Shown here piece by piece: positions 51,278-60,824 of a DNA stretch of 64,000 nucleotides. Location of the stretch: positions 1,860,001 to 1,924,000 of the forward strand of contig NZ_VCEJ01000004.1 of assembly GCF_005860805.1 (NCBI RefSeq), written 5' to 3'. Position numbers and translations under genes: made by a program. The stretch's first letter is position 1. Every line of letters starts with the position of its first letter. Under the pieces are notes generated by a model. That model was not told the origin of the DNA and ran no database searches. It saw only the letters and a list, made by a program, of their open reading frames with translations. The DNA comes from Dyadobacter luticola (GTDB lineage Bacteria; Bacteroidota; Bacteroidia; Cytophagales; Spirosomataceae).

Positions 51278-53731
51278 ATGAGAACCCGATTTCTTTTTTG
51301 CTTACTGATTACGCTGTCTTATGGCAGCTTTGCCCAGAACCCGCAGCCGCTTAAACTTTGGTATAACACCCCCTCCGGCAACACCTGGGAAAATGCTTTG
51401 CCGGTAGGAAATGGCCGGCTTGGCGGGATGGTGTACGGCAATGTGGCCGACGAAACGATTCAGATGAATGAAAGTACATTCTGGTCGGGCGGGCCAAACC
51501 GGAATGATAATCCGGCAGCGCTGGCAGCCTTGCCGGAGATCCGGAAACTGATCTTTGACGGAAAACAAAAAGAAGCCGAAAAGCTTGCTAACCAGGCAAT
51601 TATTACCAAAAAATCGCATGGGCAAATGTATCTGCCGGTGGGCGAGCTGCATTTGGCATTTCCGGGTCACGAAAGTTGTCAGAACTATCAGCGCGAACTT
51701 GACATAGAGCGCGCGGTGGCAAAAACCAGCTATCAGGTCGATGGCGTGACTTACACGCGGGAAGTGCTGGCGTCTTTTCCGGATCAGGTGATTGTGGTGC
51801 GGTTGACGGCTGATAAACCAGGAAAAATATCGTTTTCTGCTGCGTATTCGACGCTTAATCCGCAGCCCCAAATTAAGGTGAATTCGCCCAATGAGCTGAC
51901 GCTTGCGGCTACCGGAGTTGACCATGAAGGAGTGAAGGGGATGATTAAAATGAAGGCGATTACGCGGGTGAAAGTAGAAGGTGGGAGTGTTGCTGCCGGG
52001 GATACTGCGGTTGTCGTCAGGAATGCGGATGCGGCGACTATTTATGTTTCTGTTGCCACGAATTTTACGAATTTTCACGAATTGTCTGGGGATGAGAATG
52101 CATTGGCGAAAGGTTATCTGGATAAAGCTTATGCTAAATCCTGGGATGCGCTTTTGAAACCGCACGTAGCGGCTTTTCAGAAATATTTTAACCGGGTAAA
52201 ACTGGACCTGGGTACCAGCGAAGCGGCTAAGTTGCCGATTGATGAGCGAATCAGGAATTTCAAGACTGCGAGTGATCCGGCGCTGGTAACATTATACTAC
52301 CAATATGGACGTTACCTGCTGATTTCCAGCTCACAACCCGGCGGACAACCTGCTAATTTGCAGGGAATCTGGAATAATAAAATGCGTCCGCCGTGGGATA
52401 GCAAGTATACGATCAACATTAATGCGCAGATGAATTACTGGCCGGCGGAGAAGACAAATCTGTCAGAGCTGCATGAGCCTTTTTTGAGGATGGTAAGCGA
52501 GCTTTCAGAAACCGGGCAGGAAACAGCCAGGGTCATGTATGGCGCGCGGGGCTGGATGGCGCATCATAATACGGATATCTGGCGCGCAACCGGCGCGATC
52601 GACGGTGCATTCTGGGGTATGTGGATCGCGGGCGGCGGCTGGACGAGCCAGCATTTGTGGGAACATTACCTGTACACCGGCGACAAAAATTTCCTCGCGA
52701 AAATTTACCCCATCCTGAAAGGCTCCGCCACTTTTTACACCGATTACCTGATCGAACACCCGAAATACCACTGGCTGGTGACCAATCCGGGCAGCTCGCC
52801 CGAAAATGCACCTGCCGCGCACGAAGGTTCTTCCCTCGATGCGGGTACCACGATGGATAACCAGATTGCCTTTGACGTGTTTACTTCGGCGATCCGCGCT
52901 GCGGAAATATTGAAAAAAGATGCCGCATTTACCGATACCCTCCGCCAAAAACGCAGCCAGCTGCCGCCCATGCACGTGGGCCAGTACGGCCAGTTGCAGG
53001 AGTGGCTCGACGATGTGGATGATCCCAAAGACCAGCACCGGCACGTGTCGCATTTGTACGGATTGTTCCCGGCGTCGCAAATTTCGGCTTACCGGAACCC
53101 TGAACTATTCTCCGCAGCGCGGACTACCTTAAACCACCGCGGCGACGTGTCCACAGGTTGGAGTATGGGCTGGAAAGTGAACTGGTGGGCCCGGTTGCAG
53201 GATGGAAATCATGCTTACAAGTTGATCCAGGACCAGTTAAGTCCGCCGAGCAATCGCGGCGGCGGGACTTATAACAATCTTTTTGATGCGCACCCGCCCT
53301 TTCAGATCGACGGAAATTTTGGCTGCACCTCGGGCATTACCGAAATGCTAATGCAAAGCGCAGACGGCGCAATTCACTTGCTGCCTGCCTTGCCTGATGT
53401 CTGGAAAGATGGAAGCATTACCGGGCTGCTCGCGCGGGGCGGTTTTGAAATTGTCAATATGCAGTGGAGCGGCTCGAAGCTGACCAAGGTGGAAATCCGC
53501 TCGAAGCTCGGTGGTAACCTGCGGCTGCGTGTGCCCAATGCATTGAAATTGGCGGGTGGCACATTGAAAAATGCCGCCGGTGACAATCCAAATGCATTTT
53601 ATATGACGGACAAGATCGCGACACCCGTCATTTCGTCCAAAGCAAGTCTGGAAAAGGCAACATTAAAACAAACAATGCTTTACGACCTCCTGACGCAGGC
53701 GGGTAAAGTGTACGCATTCTCAGCGCAATAG
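51278..53731 (+). CDS. GH95-family glycosidase (alpha-L-fucosidase or alpha-L-galactosidase)
   Basis: An 817-residue secreted enzyme (signal MRTRFLFCLLITLSYGSFAQ). The N-terminal beta-sandwich opens with LWYNTPSGNTWENALPVGNG and MNESTFWSGGPN, the central (alpha/alpha)6 barrel has NLQGIWNNKMRPPWDSKYTI, NAQMNYWPAE and GWSMGWKVNWWARL, and a C-terminal beta domain closes it. These are GH95 hallmarks. Family members cleave alpha-1,2-L-fucose or, in xylan loci of Bacteroides ovatus, alpha-L-galactose from decorated corn xylan. Among xylan enzymes the latter is attractive, but the specificity is not decided by the sequence seen. Confidence 0.92.
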   Translation: MRTRFLFCLLITLSYGSFAQNPQPLKLWYNTPSGNTWENALPVGNGRLGGMVYGNVADETIQMNESTFWSGGPNRNDNPAALAALPEIRKLIFDGKQKEAEKLANQAIITKKSHGQMYLPVGELHLAFPGHESCQNYQRELDIERAVAKTSYQVDGVTYTREVLASFPDQVIVVRLTADKPGKISFSAAYSTLNPQPQIKVNSPNELTLAATGVDHEGVKGMIKMKAITRVKVEGGSVAAGDTAVVVRNADAATIYVSVATNFTNFHELSGDENALAKGYLDKAYAKSWDALLKPHVAAFQKYFNRVKLDLGTSEAAKLPIDERIRNFKTASDPALVTLYYQYGRYLLISSSQPGGQPANLQGIWNNKMRPPWDSKYTININAQMNYWPAEKTNLSELHEPFLRMVSELSETGQETARVMYGARGWMAHHNTDIWRATGAIDGAFWGMWIAGGGWTSQHLWEHYLYTGDKNFLAKIYPILKGSATFYTDYLIEHPKYHWLVTNPGSSPENAPAAHEGSSLDAGTTMDNQIAFDVFTSAIRAAEILKKDAAFTDTLRQKRSQLPPMHVGQYGQLQEWLDDVDDPKDQHRHVSHLYGLFPASQISAYRNPELFSAARTTLNHRGDVSTGWSMGWKVNWWARLQDGNHAYKLIQDQLSPPSNRGGGTYNNLFDAHPPFQIDGNFGCTSGITEMLMQSADGAIHLLPALPDVWKDGSITGLLARGGFEIVNMQWSGSKLTKVEIRSKLGGNLRLRVPNALKLAGGTLKNAAGDNPNAFYMTDKIATPVISSKASLEKATLKQTMLYDLLTQAGKVYAFSAQ

Positions 53732-53759
53732 ATTTTTTCAAACCGTTATCAAATATTAA

Positions 53760-55460
53760 ATGTACAGGCTTTTTCTCAGGACTGTTTTCACCTTCTTGTG
53801 CCTGGTAGCAGGCTATCAAGCTTTCGCTCAGTCCATTACGCTGGTTAATCCAATACTGACAGGCTTCTATCCCGACCCGAGCGTAGTGCAGGTGGGGAAG
53901 GATTATTTTCTGGTCAATTCGACATTCTCCTACTTTCCAGGCATCCCGGTTTTTCATAGCAAAGACCTTAAAAACTGGAAGCAGATCGGCAATGTGATCG
54001 ATCGGCCGTCGCAGATGGATTTCATGGGCGAAAAACTCACGCGCGGACTTTTTGCACCGGCAATCAGCTACCACAAAGGTACATTCTACGTGACCTGCAC
54101 CGATATTGACCATGACGGAAACTTTGTGGCGACTGCTAAAAATCCTGCAGGCCCGTGGAGTAACCCGGTACGCATTCCGCAGGTTCGCGGGATTGATCCT
54201 TCGCTGTTTTTTGATGAGGACAACAAGGCTTATATCATTTACAACAGCGATGCGCCGGACCACAAACCGCTGTATTCCGGTCACCGCACGATCCGCATTT
54301 ATGAAATGGATCCGGTTACATTGAAGGTGATCGGGGAGGAAAAGCAGCTGGTCAATGGTGGGGTGGATCTGAGTAAAAAGCCCGTCTGGATCGAGGCACC
54401 GCACATTATGAAGCGGTTTGGCTGGTATTATCTATACGCAGCGGAGGGCGGTACGTCCGTGAATCATACCGAAGTTGTGTTTCGAAGTAAATCTGTGTGG
54501 GGACCTTATGTCCCTTACGAAAATAACCCGATTTTAACCCAAAGAGGATTGCCGGAGGATCGCAAAGACCCGGTGACATCAGCCGGGCATGCGCAGTTTG
54601 TGGATGGACCCGATGGAAAAACTTACGCTATCTTTTTGGCAGTAAGACCTTATGAGGGCGACTACTACAATACGGGCCGGGAAACATTCATCGCGCCGGT
54701 GACGTGGAAAGACGAGTGGCCGATTATTAACCCGGATGTCAAAGAAATCCAGTACCAGTATAAAGCCGCATTCCCCGAGGTGAAGCAGCCCGGCGCACGT
54801 CAGCAGGCAGGAAATTTCAGTTATACACTCACATTTGAAAAGTCGCTCGACCCGGCGCTGCTTTTCATGCGGACGATCGACAGCAGTTCTTTTTCGCTTT
54901 CTGCAAAAAATGGCCTGACATTGAAATTGAAGCCTGAAACCATCATGGAGCTGGATAACCCTTCTTTCATCGGCAAGCGCCAGCAGCATTTGTATTGTAC
55001 GACTGAAACCGAGCTCAGCTTTTCAGCCAAATCAGAAAAGGAAAAAGCAGGCCTGACGATTTTCCAGGACGAGCGCCATTTTTACCTGATCAGCAAATCA
55101 TTTGACCAAAATAAACCGGTAATCCAGCTTTACAAATCCAATCCGAAGGACAAAGAAATGGAGCTGTTGACCCAAATGCCGCTCGCGGACGCAGCTACGC
55201 CGGTTAAACTGCGCATTGTGGCCGAAGGAGGCACTTATAGCTTTTATTTTTCTAAAGGAAATTCTTGGCAACTGCTGAAAGATAAGCTCGATGCCAAATT
55301 CCTGAGTACGAAGGAAGCGGGTGGTTTTATAGGCTGTCTGTTCGGCATGTACGCGACTTCGTCAGGAGAAAAAACGACCAGCTCGGCTTCATTTAAGTAT
55401 TTGAAATACAGCGGCAATGACCCGATGTTCGGGAAGGTTTCTAATGCCCCAACAAAATGA
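53760..55460 (+). CDS. GH43-family beta-xylosidase/arabinofuranosidase with C-terminal beta-sandwich
   Basis: A 566-residue secreted enzyme (signal ends near AFAQ). The propeller (about residues 28-330) has GFYPDPSVVQ (base Asp), GIDPSLFFDED (pKa Asp) and VWIEAPHIMKR (acid Glu), with the typical FAPAISYHKGTFYVTCTDID between them. A GH43 C2-like beta-sandwich (about 345-555) follows, as in xylosidases and arabinofuranosidases acting on xylan. It is 28 bases after GH95 and overlaps the next GH43 gene by 4 bases. Activity on xylo- or arabinoxylo-oligosaccharides is inferred. Confidence 0.92.
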   Translation: MYRLFLRTVFTFLCLVAGYQAFAQSITLVNPILTGFYPDPSVVQVGKDYFLVNSTFSYFPGIPVFHSKDLKNWKQIGNVIDRPSQMDFMGEKLTRGLFAPAISYHKGTFYVTCTDIDHDGNFVATAKNPAGPWSNPVRIPQVRGIDPSLFFDEDNKAYIIYNSDAPDHKPLYSGHRTIRIYEMDPVTLKVIGEEKQLVNGGVDLSKKPVWIEAPHIMKRFGWYYLYAAEGGTSVNHTEVVFRSKSVWGPYVPYENNPILTQRGLPEDRKDPVTSAGHAQFVDGPDGKTYAIFLAVRPYEGDYYNTGRETFIAPVTWKDEWPIINPDVKEIQYQYKAAFPEVKQPGARQQAGNFSYTLTFEKSLDPALLFMRTIDSSSFSLSAKNGLTLKLKPETIMELDNPSFIGKRQQHLYCTTETELSFSAKSEKEKAGLTIFQDERHFYLISKSFDQNKPVIQLYKSNPKDKEMELLTQMPLADAATPVKLRIVAEGGTYSFYFSKGNSWQLLKDKLDAKFLSTKEAGGFIGCLFGMYATSSGEKTTSSASFKYLKYSGNDPMFGKVSNAPTK

Positions 55461-57019
55461 ACCTGAGATTTTTTTCGTCCGGCTTACTGGCTTTTCTGCT
55501 CTTTTTGACCGCATTTGGGTCGATGGGCCAAGGTGCGCGGAATCCGATCATATTCGCGGACGTCCCCGATGCGGCCATGATCCGGGTGGGGGATACGTAC
55601 TATATGAGCAGCACTACCATGCACATGAATCCCGGCGTGCCGATCATGAAGTCGAAGGACCTGGTGAACTGGGAGCTGGTCAGCTATGCGTATGATACGC
55701 TGGCGAATGTGGATGAGCTCAACCTGGTAAATGGTAAAAATACGTATGGCCGGGGTTCCTGGGCGAGCGGTTTGCGGTATCATCGAGGCACTTTTTACGT
55801 GACTACATTTGCACAGACCACAGGCAAGACCTACATTTTTACCACCAAAAATATTGAAAAAGGCCCCTGGAAGTCTACCTCTTTCAAACCTTCCTACCAT
55901 GATCATTCTTTGTTTTTTGATGATGATGGACGAGTGTATCTGATTTATGGGGCCGGGAAAATCAAGCTAGTAGAGCTCGACGAGACGGTTTCAGGTGTCA
56001 AGCCGGGTAGTACCGAGCAGGTAATCATAGAAAATGCGAGTGCGCCAGCGGGCTCAGGCCCGGGGCTTCCGGCAGAAGGTTCGCAACTCTTCAAAATCAA
56101 GGGTAAATACTATCTTTTCAACATTACCTGGCCGCGGGGCGGCATGCGTACCGTGATCATTCATCGCGCCGATAAGATTACCGGACCTTACGAGGGCCGC
56201 GTCGCCCTGGCAGATATGGGCGTGGCGCAAGGCGGGCTCATCGACACGCCGGACGGGAAATGGTTTTCGTATCTGTTCCGCGATTACGGATCGGTGGGGC
56301 GCATTCCATACCTGGTGCCGGTGAAATGGGAAGACGGCTGGCCGGTGCTCGGCGTTGATGGCAAGGTGCCCGACAACCTCGACTTGCCAAAAAGTAAAGG
56401 TCTGATGCCCGGCATTGTGGCTTCCGATGAATTTTCCCGTAAAAAAGGCGCCGCTGCATTGCCGCTGGTATGGCAGTGGAACCATAATCCTGACAATGCG
56501 CTCTGGTCGGTGACCGAGCGTGCGGGATACCTTCGGCTTAAAGCCGGTCGGGTAGATACTTCATTTGTATCGGCCCGCAACACGCTGACGCAGCGCACAT
56601 TCGGCCCGCAATCGTCTGGCTCAGTCGCGGTTGATATCTCCAATATGAAAGAAGGCGACTTTGCCGGGCTGGGACTTTTGCAGAAGAAATACGGATTGGT
56701 GGGCGTGAAAATGGGACGCGGAACTGTCCATGTCGTGATGGTAAATGCGGAATCTGGCGCGGCGGTAGAAGTACAAAGTATTCCGCTGCAAGGAAAAAAG
56801 GCCTATTTCAAAGCGCATTGCGACTTTACCGATAAAAAAGACATTGCCCAATTTTATTACAGCACGGACGGCGCGACCTGGCAACCCATCGGCTCGCCGC
56901 TGAAAATGGCCTATACCCTGCCGCATTTTATGGGCTATCGCTTCGCCTTGTTCAATTATGCCACGCAGACGGCCGGAGGCTATGCAGATTTTGATTATTT
57001 CCACATTGAGGATCATTAA
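55457..57019 (+). CDS. GH43-family glycosidase with C-terminal beta-sandwich
   Basis: A 520-residue secreted enzyme (signal MNLRFFSSGLLAFLLFLTAF, cleavage near MGQG). The propeller carries FADVPDAAMIRVGDTYYMSS, YHDHSLFFDDDG and PAEGSQLFKIKGKYYLFNIT, which hold the candidate catalytic Asp/Asp/Glu set of the family. It has a beta-sandwich domain at about residues 330-515. The three GH43 proteins are not close copies, suggesting different linkages. It starts with an ATGA overlap with the preceding gene and is followed by the esterase after 12 bases. Confidence 0.9.
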   Translation: MNLRFFSSGLLAFLLFLTAFGSMGQGARNPIIFADVPDAAMIRVGDTYYMSSTTMHMNPGVPIMKSKDLVNWELVSYAYDTLANVDELNLVNGKNTYGRGSWASGLRYHRGTFYVTTFAQTTGKTYIFTTKNIEKGPWKSTSFKPSYHDHSLFFDDDGRVYLIYGAGKIKLVELDETVSGVKPGSTEQVIIENASAPAGSGPGLPAEGSQLFKIKGKYYLFNITWPRGGMRTVIIHRADKITGPYEGRVALADMGVAQGGLIDTPDGKWFSYLFRDYGSVGRIPYLVPVKWEDGWPVLGVDGKVPDNLDLPKSKGLMPGIVASDEFSRKKGAAALPLVWQWNHNPDNALWSVTERAGYLRLKAGRVDTSFVSARNTLTQRTFGPQSSGSVAVDISNMKEGDFAGLGLLQKKYGLVGVKMGRGTVHVVMVNAESGAAVEVQSIPLQGKKAYFKAHCDFTDKKDIAQFYYSTDGATWQPIGSPLKMAYTLPHFMGYRFALFNYATQTAGGYADFDYFHIEDH

Positions 57020-57031
57020 ACCCGTTGACTT

Positions 57032-59047
57032 ATGACGCATTTTATTTACAAAAACGAAAACCGCGGCGCAATGTCAGGTATTTCAAAATCCCGCCTGGCA
57101 GCTGCCGGTGACCGTTTTTTCGGGATAACTTTTCTCCTGGGTGTCCTGCTATTCGGCTCCGCAACATTTGCACAAAACCAACAGATGGAGATGCCGAAAG
57201 GCTATGATGTGCTGCGCAAAGAGGTACCTGCGGGAAAGCTGGATTCGGTGAGTTATCAGTCCAAAACCGTCGGAAATGCGCGGAAAGCGCTGATCTACAC
57301 GCCGCCGGGTTTTAACAAAAAGAAAAAATATCCGGTACTGTATCTCCTGCACGGCATCGGCGGGGATGAAAAAGAGTGGCTCAAAGGCGGTAACCCGCAG
57401 CTGATCCTGGATAATTTGTATGCCGACAAGAAGATCGAACCGATGATTGTGGTCATGCCGAATGGTCGCGCGATGAAGGACGACCGGGCCGTCGGCAACA
57501 TTATGGCACCGGACAAGGTGGAGGCTTTTGCGACTTTTGAAAAGGATTTGCTGAATGATCTCATTCCTTTTGTCGAGAAAAAATATCCGGTGCTGACCGA
57601 CCGCGAGCACCGCGCAATTGCAGGGTTATCAATGGGCGGCGGGCAGTCGCTGAACTTTGGGCTGGGTAATTTAGACAAATTTGCATGGGTAGGAGGGTTT
57701 TCTTCCGCGCCCAACACCAAAAAGCCGGAGGAGCTGATGCCGAACCCGGAGGAAGCGAAGAAGAAACTGAAACTGCTTTTCATTTCCTGCGGCGACAATG
57801 ACCGCCTGATCACATTTAGCAAGCGCACGCACGACTATCTGTTTGAGCATGAGGTGCCGCACGTGTATTATGTGGAGCCGGGCGTGCATGATTTCAAGGT
57901 TTGGAAAAACGGGCTGTACATGTTTTCGCAGTTTTTATTCAAACCGGTGGATGTAGCTTCTTTAAACAAATACACCATTCTGGGAACGCCTGCGGCTACT
58001 AACATCCGCAATGCACAGTACCCGCAGATTTTACCTGACAACCGGGTGGTGTTCCGTACCAAAGCACCGCAGGCGCAGAAAGTGCAGGTGGATCTGGGTA
58101 AAAAGTATGATATGACGAAGGATACCGCCGGTTTTTGGTCGGTGACGACGGATTCCATCAGCGAAGGTTTTCATTATTATTCCCTGCTAATCGATGGTGT
58201 GGCGCTGGCTGATCCGGCGAGTGAAACATTCTATGGCATGGGTCGCATGGCCAGCGGCATTGAAATTCCTTTCCGCGGCGGCGGTTACTATGCGATGCGC
58301 GAGGTGCCGCATGGTGATGTCCACGTCAGAAAATACTTCTCAAAAGCTAGCAATATGTGGCGCGAAATGTATGTGTACACGCCGCCGGGCTATGAACAAT
58401 CCACTGAAAAATATCCGGTACTATACCTTTTGCACGGCGGCGGCGAAGACCAGCGCGGCTGGGCGACGCAGGGAAAAACGAACCTGGTCCTCGATAACCT
58501 GATCGCCGAAGGCAAGGCAAAACCGATGATCATCGCCATGATGGACGGAAATCCGGGTAGCCCGATGGGGCCGGGAAGCATGGCCACTGCGGGCGACGGT
58601 TTTCTCAAAGCCTTTGAAAGCGAGCTGAAAATGGGCGCGATACCTTTTGTGGAAAGCACATTCCGCGTGCAGGCCGACGCAGCGCACCGCGCGCTGGCAG
58701 GTTTGTCGATGGGAGGGATTCAAACATTGTATGCGGGCGTAAAAAACACGGATATGTTCTCTTCGCTGGGTGTTTTCAGCTCGGGCTGGTTTGCGAATAA
58801 TGATGCGCTGTCGAAGCCACATTATGATTTTGCCAAAGAGAATGCGAAGACGATCAATACCAATCTGAAAAACTTCTGGATTTCGATGGGTGGGGAGGAA
58901 GATATTGCTTATAAGAATTGCAAGATTATGCTTTCGAAGTATGATGAGCTGGGGGTCAAATATCAGTATAGTGAATATCCGGGAGGGCATACCTGGCCTG
59001 TGTGGCGGCATGATTTGCATGGGTTTTCGCAGGTGTTGTTTAAGTAA
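57032..59047 (+). CDS. Double CE1-type esterase with central CBM48-like domain
   Basis: A 671-residue secreted protein with two complete alpha/beta-hydrolase (CE1/esterase D) domains. Domain 1 (about residues 60-305): LLHGIGGDEKEW, GLSMGGG with Ser200, Asp in SCGDNDRL, His in PGVHDFKVW. A CBM48-like beta-sandwich follows (about 325-415). Domain 2 (about 440-671): LLHGGGEDQRGW, GLSMGG with Ser559, acidic residue in MGGEEDIAY, His in GGHTWPVW. Likely feruloyl and/or acetyl xylan esterase. ATG at 57071 is an alternative start just ahead of the signal peptide. The two domains differ, so they may cut different esters. Confidence 0.9.
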   Translation: MTHFIYKNENRGAMSGISKSRLAAAGDRFFGITFLLGVLLFGSATFAQNQQMEMPKGYDVLRKEVPAGKLDSVSYQSKTVGNARKALIYTPPGFNKKKKYPVLYLLHGIGGDEKEWLKGGNPQLILDNLYADKKIEPMIVVMPNGRAMKDDRAVGNIMAPDKVEAFATFEKDLLNDLIPFVEKKYPVLTDREHRAIAGLSMGGGQSLNFGLGNLDKFAWVGGFSSAPNTKKPEELMPNPEEAKKKLKLLFISCGDNDRLITFSKRTHDYLFEHEVPHVYYVEPGVHDFKVWKNGLYMFSQFLFKPVDVASLNKYTILGTPAATNIRNAQYPQILPDNRVVFRTKAPQAQKVQVDLGKKYDMTKDTAGFWSVTTDSISEGFHYYSLLIDGVALADPASETFYGMGRMASGIEIPFRGGGYYAMREVPHGDVHVRKYFSKASNMWREMYVYTPPGYEQSTEKYPVLYLLHGGGEDQRGWATQGKTNLVLDNLIAEGKAKPMIIAMMDGNPGSPMGPGSMATAGDGFLKAFESELKMGAIPFVESTFRVQADAAHRALAGLSMGGIQTLYAGVKNTDMFSSLGVFSSGWFANNDALSKPHYDFAKENAKTINTNLKNFWISMGGEEDIAYKNCKIMLSKYDELGVKYQYSEYPGGHTWPVWRHDLHGFSQVLFK

Positions 59048-59080
59048 GCTTATGGCTAATAAACCTGTTGTTTAACGCCT

Positions 59081-59144
59081 TTGTCATGCTGAGCGGAGTC
59101 GAAGCACTACCGCGCGTGCACTTCGACTGCGCTCAGTGTGACAA
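59081..59144. repeat. Dispersed palindromic repeat, copy 2
   Basis: The arm at 59081-59105 is identical to the 25-base left arm at 40876-40900. Its partner 59121-59144 (CTTCGACTGCGCTCAGTGTG then ACAA) pairs imperfectly, and the loop is 15 bases. It sits between the esterase and the GH10 gene. In-frame extension of GH10 through it yields spurious HFDCAQCDKA-type peptide. Confidence 0.88.
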
Positions 59145-59187
59145 GGCATGGTACCTTCAAAATCCAAGCACTTTAACAAAACAAACT

Positions 59188-60273
59188 GTGAAAACATCAA
59201 CAACTGCTATCAAACTGATCTGCGCACTAGGTTTGGCTTTTATGCTTTCAAATCCGTCAGGTGCACAGACTTCAAAAACGCTCAAAGAAGCCTACAAAAA
59301 CTACTTCCCGATCGGCGTGGCGGTCGCTCCGAGAAACCTGAGTGGTCCGGAGGCCGAGCTGATTACGACCCAATTCAGCAGCATCACACCGGAAAATTCC
59401 ATGAAAATGGGCCCGATCCATCCCGAGCCTGACCGCTATGCCTGGGAGCAGGCGGATGCGATTGTTGCTTTTGCCCAAAAGAATGGTTTGAAAGTACGCG
59501 GCCACAATTTGTGCTGGCACAACCAGTCGCCGAAGTGGTTTTTTACTGATAATGATGGGAAACAAGTGACCCGCGAGGTGCTGCTGGACCGGATGAAGGA
59601 ACATATCAATGCGGTTGCTGGCCGGTATAAGGGCAAAGTGTACGTCTGGGATGTGGTGAATGAAGCGGTGCCAGATACCAGCGAAAGTATTTACCGCAAA
59701 TCGAAATTTTACGAGATTATCGGGGAGGATTACATTGAAAAGGCCTTCGAATACGCCCACGCCGCCGATCCGGATGCCAAATTGTTTTACAATGATTACA
59801 ATACCGAAAGCGCGAAAAAAAGGGAGAAAATTTACCAGCTTTTGAAAAAACTGAAAGCGAAAAATGTACCGGTGCACGGCGTGGGGTTGCAGGGACATTG
59901 GTCGATTTACGAACCTACCGCGGCTGATCTTGAAAAATCCATTACACAGTTTGCCAGCCTCGGCCTGGAAGTACAGATTACCGAGCTCGACCTCTCCGTA
60001 TACCCGAAGGAGCACGAGCGCCGCGCCAAAAAATCGACGGATGAAGGTGTGCTGACGCCGGAAATGGTCACCAAACAAACTGCGCAGTACAAGATGCTTT
60101 TTGATGTTTTCAGGAAACACAAAGGAACGATCACCAGCGTCACTTTCTGGAATGTATCCGATAAATCCACCTGGCTCGACAATTTCCCCGTGCCCAACCG
60201 CAAGGATTACCCGCTGCTTTTTGACGAAAACTATAAGCTAAAGCCCGCATTTAAGCAGGTGGTAGATTTTTAA
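59188..60273 (+). CDS. GH10-family endo-1,4-beta-xylanase
   Basis: A 361-residue secreted endoxylanase. I place the start at the GTG at 59188, giving a signal peptide VKTSTTAIKLICALGLAFML, because the ATG at 59068 would translate the palindromic repeat. The barrel has the GH10 markers ITPENSMKMG, GHNLCWHNQSPKW, acid/base Glu159 in WDVVNEA and nucleophile Glu266 in ITELDLS, plus SVTFWNVSD. It should cleave the beta-1,4 backbone of xylan. It is 140 bases from the esterase gene, with a hairpin between, so its expression may be modulated separately. Confidence 0.94.
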   Translation: MKTSTTAIKLICALGLAFMLSNPSGAQTSKTLKEAYKNYFPIGVAVAPRNLSGPEAELITTQFSSITPENSMKMGPIHPEPDRYAWEQADAIVAFAQKNGLKVRGHNLCWHNQSPKWFFTDNDGKQVTREVLLDRMKEHINAVAGRYKGKVYVWDVVNEAVPDTSESIYRKSKFYEIIGEDYIEKAFEYAHAADPDAKLFYNDYNTESAKKREKIYQLLKKLKAKNVPVHGVGLQGHWSIYEPTAADLEKSITQFASLGLEVQITELDLSVYPKEHERRAKKSTDEGVLTPEMVTKQTAQYKMLFDVFRKHKGTITSVTFWNVSDKSTWLDNFPVPNRKDYPLLFDENYKLKPAFKQVVDF

Positions 60274-60283
60274 GTGTTACGAG

Positions 60284-60300
60284 GTCAAAATCTTTTTGAC
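60284..60300. terminator. Small convergent hairpin
   Basis: GTCAAAA (60284-60290), TCT, TTTTGAC (60294-60300) forms a 7 bp A/T-rich stem between the convergent GH10 and SnoaL-like genes. It is short, so it is only a weak terminator candidate for both sides. Confidence 0.35.
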
Positions 60301-60309
60301 AAAATCGAC

Positions 60310-60654
60310 TTATAAAGCAATCTCCATTTTCCGCACTTTCCCGTTTTCGAAAGTATAGATGTGCCGCAGCCGCGAGTCGCTCAAAATGTGGCCGTCGTGC
60401 TCTTTTACCACCTGGTGCACTTCAATTGTTATCCGACCGTCCGGCCCTGTTTCAAACGATACTGGCTCAACGGTCGGATCTATTTCGTGCCATTGCCGCA
60501 GCCAATAGGCACGCACCTCATCGTGGCCGGAAACATAGCCGCCTTCCCAGCCATTTGGCCAGGTTACGTCTTTATGCAAATGTGCCAGGATGGCATCGAT
60601 CTGGCGGTCATTGAAGTCTTGATATAGCTGGCGGAGTAATGTATGGTAGTCCAT
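60310..60654 (-). CDS. SnoaL-like (NTF2 superfamily) protein
   Basis: A 114-residue single-domain protein. Start at 60654 (MDYHTLLRQLYQDFNDRQID) is preferred over 60696. The layout, an N-terminal helix, then LHKDVTWPNGWEGGYVSGHD and a beta-sheet ending DSRLRHIYTFENGKVRKMEI, fits SnoaL-like/NTF2 folds, which are small ligand-binding or enzyme domains. No catalytic dyad can be assigned. It is divergent from the SDR gene at 60825 and convergent with GH10. A link to either is not evident. Confidence 0.8.
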   Translation of the reverse strand: MDYHTLLRQLYQDFNDRQIDAILAHLHKDVTWPNGWEGGYVSGHDEVRAYWLRQWHEIDPTVEPVSFETGPDGRITIEVHQVVKEHDGHILSDSRLRHIYTFENGKVRKMEIAL

Positions 60655-60824
60655 AATGTGGTTTTTTGTTTTAAAAAACCAAAAGTACATCTGCATTACG
60701 GCTACCTGTCGTCGGCAAATGTTGAGACTTCATCGCAATTCGCGACTACACATTTGGCGGTAATGGCTACACTTGCGGCGCGCCGGTTCCGGAAATTTGT
60801 CATCGTAACATTGAATAATACGAT

